Assembly: GCA_003152255.1 (NCBI GenBank)
Contig: PLZT01000039.1
Span: 1-6,332 of the forward strand
Direction: 5' to 3'
DNA from: Methylocystaceae bacterium
Lineage (GTDB): Bacteria; Pseudomonadota; Alphaproteobacteria; Rhizobiales; Beijerinckiaceae
Length of the DNA: 6,332 bases
The notes under the pieces were generated by a model. It was not told the origin of the DNA, ran no database searches, and saw only the letters and a list, made by a program, of their open reading frames with translations. Position 1 is the stretch's first letter; the number at the start of each line of letters is the position of its first letter. Below are positions 1 through 5,876 of the stretch, one piece after another. Made by a program: the position numbers and the translations under genes.

Positions 1-215
1 CCCACAAAAATTGCAGAAGAGCCATCAAAAACTACCTCTGCAACATGCTGCGCAAAAAACGACGTCTCACGATAAGCGGGCAGCATCGGCGCCCGTTCGA
101 CCCGGCTCGCTGGTTCTGTCCGCGAACGCGCAAGCCACTCAACTCCACCACATCCTCCTCCGTAAACCCCAACTCGATCACTCGACGTGGTGCCGCTATG
201 ATCCAATGCTCAGGC
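1..215. other. No supported gene; left flank
   Basis: Several short open frames overlap here on both strands, and none has a convincing family signature or ribosome binding site. The minus-strand frame from 250 to 32 (72 codons, GTG start) reads the most protein-like, with residues such as FVRRILDLPPEHW and GFTEEDVVEL. It could be a small gene remnant, but I cannot place it in a family. The plus-strand frame covering 11-304 matters only for its last part, described in the next entry. Treated as decayed or intergenic DNA. Confidence 0.4.
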
Positions 216-304
216 GGCAAATCCAAGATCCGTCGGACGAAGCTGCGCACTTTAGAATCCAGCTACACTCGGACATCCTGAAGGCAGAATCCTCTGTAGT
301 ATAA
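216..304 (+). pseudogene. Remnant of a paralogue of the gene at 1695-2810
   Basis: Reading plus-strand codons to the TAA at 302-304 gives QIQDPSDEAAHFRIQL, followed by a weakly similar HSDILKAESSVV. The downstream gene encodes QLQDQSDEAAHFRIPL followed by PVDIRSEARTLAV at 2206-2290. At DNA level about 41 of 47 bases match, and several differences are silent third positions (GAT/GAC, GCT/GCC, TTT/TTC). That points to common coding descent rather than chance. Upstream of about 216 the similarity stops, so only a fragment survives. It lies 12 bases before the TTG start of the next gene. Alternatively, this is a conserved motif at the end of a short unrelated protein. Confidence 0.5.
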
Positions 305-316
305 GAGAGCTAATGC

Positions 317-1603
317 TTGGCTTCTGATAACCGCACGACGGAGAACCACGTGGTGATCACCTTGCGCGACGAACTGCTGATGCGTGCGAAGCTTGGGGAG
401 ATCACCCCCGACGAAGCGGAAACAGAAGCCTTATTCGCGGAATGCGGGCCTCTCGAAGTCCGCTCCTATCCGATAGACATCGACTCTGAAATGGCGCTTG
501 CAGATCTTGACCCGGAAACGGAACCTGCCTGGACACTTCTAATGGCCCTAGTTTGGATCATAACGCGCGATCCGATTGCGGTGCGCGCGGTCTGGAGCAA
601 GGCCCGCGGCACATTCACCCATTGGGCGGATTTGCCGCTCGTTGAAGCTGACGGAACGATTTCCGAAAAGAAGACAGGTTGGGAATTAAGACCGCTTCCT
701 CCCCCGACTGTTTCGGACGCCGAGGCAGTTTGTGAAGTTGATGAAGATGAATTACTCGTCGAATTTCTTTTTCCCCCCATTATCGTTCCCGGGATTAGGG
801 CGCGCGAAGAGCTTTGGGATAAGCTCCGTTCGGGCGTCTTACACGCAGAAGGAAACCCCCACGGGACAAGCGAGCGGATACCCGTCTCAGCATCCGATTG
901 GAAGACTCTCGATTGGCTTGACGACCCCTCCGCGCCTGCCGACACGGTTGGCAGCAGAACGGACAATGTTTCCAAATATGACAATGTCAGCCTCTCCGGG
1001 CAAAAAGTTCGCGAAATCTGGAAGCCTCTCGAAAACCTAAATTGCCAAGAGTACGAGCGGGAGAATTGGAGCGTTGATCATGCAGCCCTGTGGATCGCCT
1101 ACCGTGATCCAACTTTATTACGCTTTGCCGGGCTAACTAATCCCCGCGCCAAAAGACAGCACTCGAGCGCTGAGTGCTTGGATCCCAAGCCGTGGTCCAC
1201 GCTTGGACAGGCTCTGATGAGGGACAAGCTGCGGGCAATTAGGAACGGCGAGCAAATTCCACCCGAAACGTGGTTTAGCAAGCGTATCCCACGAAAGCAG
1301 TCAGAAAAAAATCGAATCTACGTTCCACGATCCGCCGTCCTACGCGAATGGCCTGAGCGCGAGGGAAATCTTTTCAAAGCGGCAGGAGCCCAAGGAATCG
1401 TTCGTCAGTCTCAACCCGCCGGCAAAAGGGGGCCAAGACCCTCAGTGTCGCCGAGAGTCTTAGCTGCGATGGAAGCCGACATGGCTCAGGGGATCGATAT
1501 CGAAAATATGAAAGAAGTGGTGATGGAAGAAAAATATGGCGCCTCACGAGATACGTGCCGCAAGGTACTGAAAAAGTTGCTCAACGGCTCTGTCGAAAAA
1601 TAA
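317..1603 (+). CDS. Hypothetical protein with internal duplication and HTH-like C-terminus (428 aa)
   Basis: I do not recognise a named family. The protein has two similar halves. Each begins with a Trp-rich helix ending in WI..RDP (residues 70-93 and 250-271), continues with an L..KLR segment (about 167-179 and 300-312), and has an IP motif further on (188-189, 324-325). After a basic linker (KRGPRP, 370-375), residues 376-428 look helical and end in EKYGASRDTCRKVLKKLL. This resembles the recognition helix of small HTH domains, so DNA binding is a reasonable inference but not proven. The start is TTG at 317, with a weak AGAGAG at 304-309 seven bases upstream. Later GTG or ATG codons (for example residue 22) would lose little conserved sequence. 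No signal peptide or membrane span is evident, so it is probably cytoplasmic. The next gene follows in the same direction about 90 bases on and may be co-transcribed. Confidence 0.75.
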   Translation: MASDNRTTENHVVITLRDELLMRAKLGEITPDEAETEALFAECGPLEVRSYPIDIDSEMALADLDPETEPAWTLLMALVWIITRDPIAVRAVWSKARGTFTHWADLPLVEADGTISEKKTGWELRPLPPPTVSDAEAVCEVDEDELLVEFLFPPIIVPGIRAREELWDKLRSGVLHAEGNPHGTSERIPVSASDWKTLDWLDDPSAPADTVGSRTDNVSKYDNVSLSGQKVREIWKPLENLNCQEYERENWSVDHAALWIAYRDPTLLRFAGLTNPRAKRQHSSAECLDPKPWSTLGQALMRDKLRAIRNGEQIPPETWFSKRIPRKQSEKNRIYVPRSAVLREWPEREGNLFKAAGAQGIVRQSQPAGKRGPRPSVSPRVLAAMEADMAQGIDIENMKEVVMEEKYGASRDTCRKVLKKLLNGSVEK

Positions 1604-1640
1604 ATTGCGACAATTAGCGACCATCGACAAATAGCGACAG
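1604..1640. repeat. Short GCGAC repeat cluster between two genes
   Basis: Immediately after the stop of the 428-aa gene, GCGAC or TCGAC motifs occur at 1607, 1617, 1625 (as CGAC) and 1634, spaced 8-10 bases. Each is followed or preceded by A/T-rich dinucleotides. The near-helical spacing puts the motifs on about one face of the DNA, as in small operator or iteron clusters. It lies about 55-90 bases upstream of the likely ATG of the next gene. Function is inferred only from spacing and position. Confidence 0.35.
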
Positions 1641-1694
1641 CCCCCAAAGCGGTTGATCTTACGCTCGTCTTTACTCTTTCAGACGGGCCGCCAA

Positions 1695-2810
1695 ATGACC
1701 GATCACAAACCGCAAGCCACGCCTAAGAAACTTTGCGTGTCGTCCGACCCCGCCGATAAGAAGGCCGAGCTCGAACGATACGCATCCGAGATCAGCGAAC
1801 TAGAAAATTATCTGGCGCTCAGCGCCCCTGAGCGTCTCGAGGCGCACCGAAACATTGGGGACGTGCTCGAGCTCGCGAAGAAACTCGACCCTGAGAATTT
1901 CGTGAACTGGACCATTGAAACTTTCAGGCATGAACGGGAATGGCGCTGCACGCACATGGCCCTTGCGCGCCGCTGGGACGACCTCACGCAGGCTCGCGCA
2001 TGGGCCGAAGGCGAAGGATCGAAGCTCGCCACCTTGTACTCTGTCGAAGGCTCCCTTGAGCTTTTGAAGGCCTGGGACGCCGCGATGGGACATAAAACCC
2101 CGAAGACCAAGCGTTCCGTGCCGAAGAGGGCAAAGACGAGCGTCGAGGGCGACCTCCGTCTAAAACAGTCGCCTGAACAGGCCGAGATCGCAGCGCTCAC
2201 GCAGCAACTCCAAGACCAGTCGGACGAAGCCGCGCACTTCAGAATCCCGCTGCCGGTGGATATTCGGAGCGAAGCGCGCACCCTCGCCGTTCGAGCATGC
2301 GCTCACGACGCTGAAGCCGAGCGCCGGCTTCGCGACATCGCGTGCGAACATCGCTGGCTTTTCCGGGACCTCTTCGACGATCTCGGTCCCGAGGAATCCG
2401 GCGGACCGGATTCCGCAGCCCGGCACTCGTCGTTGGAGACTCCGATTGCCGACCAGGAATCACCTGCCAGCACGATCAGCGAGACAATCGCGCATGCGCC
2501 AAAGTCCGAGGAATCGCCGTCGGACGAAGCAGGTGCCGAGCGAGAGGAGGGCGATTTTAAAGGCGCTTGCATCGCTCCTGCCGCCGCCCCGGACACTCTC
2601 GGCGCTTCTCCGCGCCTCGAGGACGAGCGTCCACAAGGCGACGAGGAAGTTCACGCGGCCAAGCTCGGGAATGCCGTCCCACCTAGGCCCCCGCGCTTGC
2701 CGCAAGACCACATAACCATCTTCAAGATAGTCAATGGCCAGGTTGAAAAGCGTCACATCCCCGTCGAGCGACTTCCGAAGGACCGAACCCTGATAGGCCG
2801 TCAACGTTAG
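1695..2810 (+). CDS. Hypothetical protein, conserved N-terminal half, disordered linker (371 aa)
   Basis: No named family recognised. An upstream in-frame TTG at 1653 would add 14 residues (ILRSSLLFQTGRQ). I prefer ATG 1695 because those extra residues look unlike the rest of the protein, although no strong Shine-Dalgarno precedes either codon. Numbered from ATG 1695, residues about 22-130 form a helical, charged domain with the notable stretch EREWRCTHMALARRWDDL (about 80-97). It loosely recalls the DUF3102 style of plasmid/phage proteins, at low certainty. Residues about 155-235 are a second helical segment (SDEAAHFRIPLPVDIRSEA, then CEHRWLFRDLFDDL), part of which is duplicated as a fragment at 216-304. 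Residues about 236-335 are rich in Pro, Glu, Ser and Ala and likely disordered. The protein ends in a compact basic tail (ITIFKIVNGQVEKRHIPVER). Same direction as the 428-aa gene upstream, with no shared signature that reveals a pathway. Confidence 0.75.
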   Translation: MTDHKPQATPKKLCVSSDPADKKAELERYASEISELENYLALSAPERLEAHRNIGDVLELAKKLDPENFVNWTIETFRHEREWRCTHMALARRWDDLTQARAWAEGEGSKLATLYSVEGSLELLKAWDAAMGHKTPKTKRSVPKRAKTSVEGDLRLKQSPEQAEIAALTQQLQDQSDEAAHFRIPLPVDIRSEARTLAVRACAHDAEAERRLRDIACEHRWLFRDLFDDLGPEESGGPDSAARHSSLETPIADQESPASTISETIAHAPKSEESPSDEAGAEREEGDFKGACIAPAAAPDTLGASPRLEDERPQGDEEVHAAKLGNAVPPRPPRLPQDHITIFKIVNGQVEKRHIPVERLPKDRTLIGRQR

Positions 2811-3150
2811 CGAGAGATTCCGCGATGACGTCGCGTAGGCGGGGGAGGGGGCGCCTTCACGCCTGCCGTCATCGTCCCACCGGGCCATCCTCGCATAGGC
2901 GGAGGAGCCCGCCGCTATGCGGCGCAATAAGCGGCTCGAAACCGAGACCATGTCGCCAATTTCTTAGACGCACGAAAACACCCCTTCGCGCTTACAGCCT
3001 TCATCGAACGCCATCGCCATATCTCCGGTTGCTGGCCAATCCCCCGCGACCGGATGTCTGACCCAGCAGCGCCGATACAGCGGCACGAGGGTGAGTAAAT
3101 AACCCCGACGGCGCCGGCGACGCCAAGCACGCACGGACGCCAAGTCTCAC
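2811..3150. other. Intergenic region with GC-rich hairpins and a TGAGTAAATAA core
   Basis: No convincing gene; the plus-strand open frame here (2825-3061) is Arg/Pro/Ser-rich and has no ribosome binding site. It contains a hairpin with GCATA and GGCGG arms at 2893-2920 (two-base bulge), an overlapping GCCGC-TAT-GCGGC stem at 2911-2923, and a CTCG-AAAC-CGAG stem at 2935-2946. None is followed by a T run, so they are not clear intrinsic terminators. TGAGTAAATAA at 3092-3102 is identical to the core of the repeats at 5681-6115. It may be a regulatory site for the gene at 3162. Confidence 0.5.
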
Positions 3151-3155
3151 AGGAG
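3151..3155 (+). promoter_or_regulatory. Shine-Dalgarno site for the gene at 3162
   Basis: AGGAG lies six bases before ATG 3162. It is the strongest well-spaced ribosome binding site on the plus strand of this window and fixes this start over downstream alternatives. Confidence 0.75.
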
Positions 3156-3161
3156 AAACAC

Positions 3162-4121
3162 ATGCCGAACGGCTCCCGACCTACACGCGCGACTCCGACG
3201 ACGATCGAGCAAATTCTATCCAGCCAAGGAGGCCGCCGCTTCTTTGGCGACGGCCCGCCGAACTGGACGCAAGGCCGCAACGACCACCCCGCGAAGACCA
3301 GCGAAACTGCGGTCCACGAGCGAGGCCTGCTAGTCAAGGCGCTGCGGAGAGACGGAAGCGCCGAGGCCCTCGAGCTCGCCGGCAGGATGGATCGGTGCAG
3401 GCGGGGTCGGCGGTGCCTCAGCGGCGCCTGCCCGGCATGCGCGCGCGCGGCGCAGCGCGTCTTCGTGCACGCCTGCCGCAACCTCTTCCATGTTCACGGC
3501 GAGGACATGGTGGCGGTGAACATCGTGTGCCACTGGGCGGCCATCGACCGCGGCCGGCTGGCCGACCACGACGACCTGTTCGAGGAGACGCGCGGGAGGC
3601 TCCTCGACGCCCTCGCCGACGTGGCCGTGCGAGCGGTCGGGGGCTTCGACATTTCGCTCAACACGCACGAGTCGGAGGCGTTCGAGCCTTACTGGGCGCC
3701 GCACGTCTTGATCATAGCGCCGGCCCGACGCCTGCACCGACTCCACGAGGACTTCCGCGAGTGGTTCCCGGCGGGCGACGACACGCCGCGCCCCGTCCGC
3801 ATGTCGGCATTCGACGGCGAAGCGCGCGGATTCGCCTACGCGCTCAAGACGGACTTCCACCGGCGCATCTCGCTGGAGCCGCGGCTTTTGGCCGACGGCT
3901 CGCGCTCAACCTTCGGCACGCGCAACAAGCCGATAGGCGGAGCCAGTCGCGTGGAGCTGGCCCTCGCGCTCGACAGGGCGGGTCTCGACGCGCGGCTGTT
4001 CATCCGCGGCTACCAGCTGGTCACATCAGGGGGCGACGTCGAGATTGTCCCACGCACGTCATCGCAGCGCCGAGCCAGCCACGAAGCCGATCAGCCCGGT
4101 CGGCTGCCGACACCAAGGTGA
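3162..4121 (+). CDS. Cys-cluster protein resembling degenerate HUH/rolling-circle replication proteins (319 aa)
   Basis: The protein has a four-cysteine cluster at C79, C85, C90 and C93 (RCLSGACPACARAAQR), probably binding zinc. It then has alternating strand/helix regions, a YWAPHVLII segment at 177-185, an FAYALK motif at 225-229 and an ARLFIRG segment near the end. The order Cys cluster, aromatic-PH-hydrophobic strand, then Y..K is reminiscent of rolling-circle Rep (HUH) proteins. However, the second His of an H.H motif is missing (PHVLII), so it may be catalytically inactive or only a structural relative. A role in plasmid or element replication is therefore a tentative inference. The ATG has a good AGGAG. 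Base composition is visibly GC-richer than the two genes upstream, suggesting separate origin. The last 21 codons overlap the minus-strand recombinase remnant, and the tail (from about residue 298) looks non-conserved, so the 3' end may have been altered by that junction. Confidence 0.7.
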   Translation: MPNGSRPTRATPTTIEQILSSQGGRRFFGDGPPNWTQGRNDHPAKTSETAVHERGLLVKALRRDGSAEALELAGRMDRCRRGRRCLSGACPACARAAQRVFVHACRNLFHVHGEDMVAVNIVCHWAAIDRGRLADHDDLFEETRGRLLDALADVAVRAVGGFDISLNTHESEAFEPYWAPHVLIIAPARRLHRLHEDFREWFPAGDDTPRPVRMSAFDGEARGFAYALKTDFHRRISLEPRLLADGSRSTFGTRNKPIGGASRVELALALDRAGLDARLFIRGYQLVTSGGDVEIVPRTSSQRRASHEADQPGRLPTPR

Positions 4122-4454
4122 TGGAGCCTTCTTCTCGCCCCGCACCATGAAGGTGGCGGCGCTCCATCCCGACTCGTCTTTAATCGCGCGACGACGAGCG
4201 GGCCGGTCGGGAGCATCGACATAGCCACCTGCGATGCGACCGCCCGCCGCCGCGTCGGTAAGTCGTTCCAGAGCCGGACGAAGAAGAACCGAGCGCCTGT
4301 AACCCTCGTCGAAACAGCAGGCATCCGGTTCGAGCAAGAAGCCGTCGGCGGCGACGCGCCCCCGCAGCGAGGCGAGCTGGCTGGCGACGGCGTTGTCCGG
4401 CGCCTGAGCCTCGCTGGAAACGCGAGCGTAGAGTGCGGTCCGTCGTTCCATCAT
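4059..4454 (-). pseudogene. Serine recombinase (resolvase/invertase family), truncated in the catalytic domain
   Basis: The N-terminus has the serine recombinase signature ALYARVSSEAQ, giving the conserved Arg11 and nucleophile candidates Ser13/Ser14. It continues with ASQLASLR, a DEGY...LLRPALERL block (49-65), and YVDAPDRPARR (78-88), which matches the family's DRL.RR region. These enzymes cut and rejoin DNA through a phosphoserine link. Family similarity ends at about residue 88 (near base 4190). The rest of the catalytic domain, the long E-helix and any DNA-binding or recombinase/zinc-ribbon domains are absent, and the last 43 residues are unrelated sequence. The usual SG after DEG is also replaced by RR. 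GGGGAGG at 4457-4463 lies five bases before the second ATG (4451-4449), the likely former start. The 3' end overlaps the gene at 3162-4121 tail to tail, so this is a dead fragment. Confidence 0.8.
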
Positions 4455-4876
4455 GACCTCCCCTGATCCTGCGCCAAGAGATTTGGCGGCATTGAACGAA
4501 AGCTCATCACCGAGCGTCGCAGGAGAACCTCGAAGCCCTTCGCTTTACCGGAGCGCTCACCAATCTCGGTCGAGAGATGCGGCAAGACCGCTCTCTGGGC
4601 CTCGCTGAATTGCGGTTCCTGGTAGCCGCGACCGGCGAAAAACCTGTTGAGGAACGGATGGAAGCTGAACAAGGCTGACAACAACAGCACGCCGCCATCA
4701 CGATCCCGAATGTCGGCGGGACGCACCAGCGCGTGCGGCAGCAGGCGTAACCTGTCGACGACGATATGACGCTTTTTGCGATTGATCTTCTTTCCAGCGT
4801 CATAACCGCTTGGATCGATGTGACCCCCATTTTCTCGTACCCCTCACGCTCTGCCTGCTGATAGCGCGGGGCATCT
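4451..4876 (-). pseudogene. IS5-family transposase remnant, frameshifted and truncated
   Basis: The minus strand reads SGYDAGKKINRKKRHIVVD, HALVRPADIRDRDGG, FLNRFFAGRGYQEPQF and KAKGFEVLLRR, the expected order for the DDE domain of IS5-family (IS1031-like) transposases. Upstream the match continues in another frame as AISRQSVRGT, corresponding to the family's IDSQSV motif. This places a single-base indel near 4836-4840, and the downstream frame has a TGA at 4844-4846. All three catalytic positions are gone: Asp of IDSQSV reads Arg/Ser, Asp of FAD.GY is Gly (FAGRGY), and the region with the catalytic Glu (RW.VERTFAW) is missing because similarity ends at about 4514. After that junction the frame runs through unrelated sequence and stops at the TGA overlapping the recombinase start. 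Non-functional. Terminal inverted repeats and target duplications were not identified. Confidence 0.8.
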
Positions 4877-5077
4877 GACTCCCCTCTCGATCCACGACCT
4901 CGACACATCCGCGTCGCGTACAGCCAGGAGTGGAGCATCACCGCTATCGACGACATCAACCGTGATGCCGACGTCCATGCAGGGAACATCAGGATCGATC
5001 CGGGGGCTTAATAGGAGTCCATTGTCGGAAACGGTCTACAAATCACTCTGTATCGCATCGAAGAGCCGACACCGATC

Positions 5078-5126
5078 TGAAAGCGTAAGGTCGATCATCA
5101 AGCGATGCACGACCATAACGCTTTCA
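5078..5126. repeat. Long imperfect hairpin
   Basis: TGAAAGCGT (5078-5086) pairs perfectly with ACGCTTTCA (5118-5126). Inside it, GGTCG (5089-5093) pairs with CGACC (5109-5113), leaving a small internal loop and a 15-base apical loop. There is no T run, so it is not a standard terminator. It could be a recombination or IS-derived site, or a structured RNA element. Confidence 0.6.
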
Positions 5127-5134
5127 ACGGAAAC

Positions 5135-5148
5135 AACGACAAAAACGG
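5135..5148 (-). repeat. Left arm of 14-bp inverted repeat
   Basis: AACGACAAAAACGG is the exact reverse complement of CCGTTTTTGTCGTT at 5597-5610. With one-base gaps the match extends further (GTTTCCGTT against AGTTTCGTT). The two arms bracket the G-rich repeat array. They could be element ends or copies of a binding site. Confidence 0.6.
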
Positions 5149-5179
5149 CATCCCAGCGCGATGATTCAAGGGAGTCAGA

Positions 5180-5555
5180 ATCAGGGGAATGCAACATGTC
5201 GGGGAGTTTGCTGCCTCACGCTCATCAACATGCAGAAAGATTGGACATGCAGCTCGATCCGACATGTTTAGGGGAAAGAAGGAAAAAGGGGGAAAGCAGC
5301 TCCATCCGACATATCGACAGGAAAGCGGGGAACAAATGCAATTCCAGTTCCAGTTCCAGTTCCAGTTCCAGTTCCGTCGGCCTGTTTACGGTACGAGAAA
5401 GGAAAGAGGGGAAAGCAGCTCCATCTGCTTGTTGACGAGAAAGAGGGGGCAAATGCGGCTCTATCGATTTGTTGACGAGAAAGAGGGGAACTGTCGACGA
5501 GAAAGAGGGGAACAACTCTATCGTCCTAGTTTCGCGGAAAGAGGGGAACTACACT
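5180..5555 (+). repeat. Degenerate ~39-bp G-rich tandem repeat array
   Basis: Copies of GAAAGAGGGG (at most one mismatch) start at 5282, 5321, 5402, 5439, 5479, 5501 and 5537. Spacings are 39, 81, 37, 40, 22 and 36. Each is typically followed by AA or AAC, then a GC.GCTC.ATC block, then a GAC-containing tail (TTGACGAG or TCGACGAG). More diverged units reach back to about 5180 (GGGGAATGCAACATGTC; ATGCAGCTCGATCCGACATG). The 81-bp gap is one period plus a hexanucleotide microsatellite. Spacings of 37, 40 and 22 are not multiples of three, so successive copies fall in different frames. The unit is therefore kept as DNA (or RNA), not protein, despite open frames through it. Iteron, partition-site or satellite-like roles are possible. 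Confidence 0.65.
5342..5375 (+). repeat. (TTCCAG)n hexanucleotide microsatellite
   Basis: Five perfect TTCCAG copies plus a partial TTCC lie inside the G-rich array and expand one of its periods. The tract reads as alternating Phe-Gln, poly-Ser or, on the other strand, Glu-Leu, so it keeps frames open artificially. It is a likely slippage-prone tract. Confidence 0.9.
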
Positions 5556-5596
5556 TTGGCGCTCCCCGCTTGATTGAGGCGTCCGGTCGGACCTAA

Positions 5597-5634
5597 CCGT
5601 TTTTGTCGTTAGTTTCGTTTTTGCCGTTATTTCC
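5597..5634 (+). repeat. Right inverted-repeat arm and 18-bp direct repeat
   Basis: CGTTTTTGTCGTTA (5598-5611) and CGTTTTTGCCGTTA (5616-5629) are tandem copies offset by 18 bp with one mismatch. The first copy, with the C before it, is also the inverted partner of 5135-5148. A/T-rich and iteron-like. The surrounding 5556-5680 has no supported gene. Confidence 0.6.
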
Positions 5635-5680
5635 AGCCCAAATTGAGAATCATGCGCAGTCGCCGCAACGCGCGAGCCGT

Positions 5681-5745
5681 TGAGTAAATAATGAGCGCGG
5701 CGGCGAATGCACTGGTCCGAAATTTCGGACACCAATGAGCACGCG
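5681..5745 (+). repeat. Repeat family 2, copy A
   Basis: Starts with TGAGTAAATAATG and carries a perfect 16-bp palindrome, GTCCGAAATTTCGGAC, at 5715-5730, which lies 31 bases from the GTAAATA core. It ends in ACACCAATGAGCACGCG. The stem-loop present in copies B-D is degraded here (GGCGGCGAATGCA). The palindrome is a strong candidate site for a dimeric regulator. Confidence 0.7.
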
Positions 5746-5778
5746 AGTCTCTAACGCTCAATGCTCGCCGCGAAGCGG

Positions 5779-5843
5779 TCGGTAAATAGTCATCGCCGCA
5801 GTCATTGCGGCTGCATCGAGGTTCGCACACCAACCAGTACGCG
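5779..5843 (+). repeat. Repeat family 2, copy B
   Basis: The GTAAATA core is at 5782, exactly 98 bp after that of copy A. A perfect stem GCCGCA/TGCGGC with five-base loop spans 5795-5811. The TCGA-containing block (5813-5828) is again 31 bases from the core, followed by ACACCAACCAGTACGCG as in copy A. Confidence 0.7.
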
Positions 5844-5876
5844 TGTCGGTTTCGCCCCAAGCTGCACTCTGAGCGC

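Larger units (their letters stand above)
4877..5179. other. Decayed DNA, no supported gene
   Basis: On the minus strand just upstream of the transposase match, a few residues (LHSWLYATR, around 4910-4940) could be a further degraded part of the same IS, but I cannot prove it. The minus frame of the transposase stays open from 5197 except for a TAG at 5036-5038 and the TGA at 4844-4846. The first segment (53 codons, 5197-5036, ATG start) has no recognisable domain. Plus-strand frames here are Ser/Thr/Arg-rich and look like shadows. A long hairpin at 5078-5126 is listed separately. Confidence 0.45.

Noticed and set aside
2893..2920. Rho-independent terminator after the 371-aa gene
   Set aside because: A stable hairpin is present, but it has no T tract and lies about 80 bases after the stop.
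2825..3061. 78-codon plus-strand frame in the gap
   Set aside because: Low-complexity Arg/Pro/Ser composition, no Shine-Dalgarno, no homology recognised.
3330..3860. 176-codon minus-strand frame antisense to the Rep-like gene
   Set aside because: Typical GC-rich antisense shadow with no motif and no ribosome binding site.
3395..4150. 251-codon plus-strand frame inside the Rep-like gene
   Set aside because: Arg/Ala/Pro-rich shadow of a GC-rich gene; the frame at 3162 has the Shine-Dalgarno and the Cys cluster.
4507..4989. 160-codon minus-strand frame
   Set aside because: Over 4514-4840 it is out of frame with the clear IS5 transposase match. Only its upstream part might be IS-derived, in line with a frameshift.
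4962..5435. 157-codon plus-strand frame, Ser/Thr/Arg-rich with poly-Ser
   Set aside because: It begins antisense to decayed IS-flanking sequence and ends in the repeat array. Poly-Ser comes from TTCCAG repeats, and there is no recognisable domain.
5282..5546. CRISPR array
   Set aside because: Repeats are only about 10 bp well conserved, spacing varies from 22 to 81, the spacers resemble each other, and there are no cas genes.
5189..5596. 135-codon plus-strand open frame with an FQFQFQ tract
   Set aside because: It reads straight through the G-rich array, whose copies fall in different frames. The Gln-Phe run is the microsatellite, there is no good ribosome binding site and no domain, and composition is unlike the neighbouring genes.
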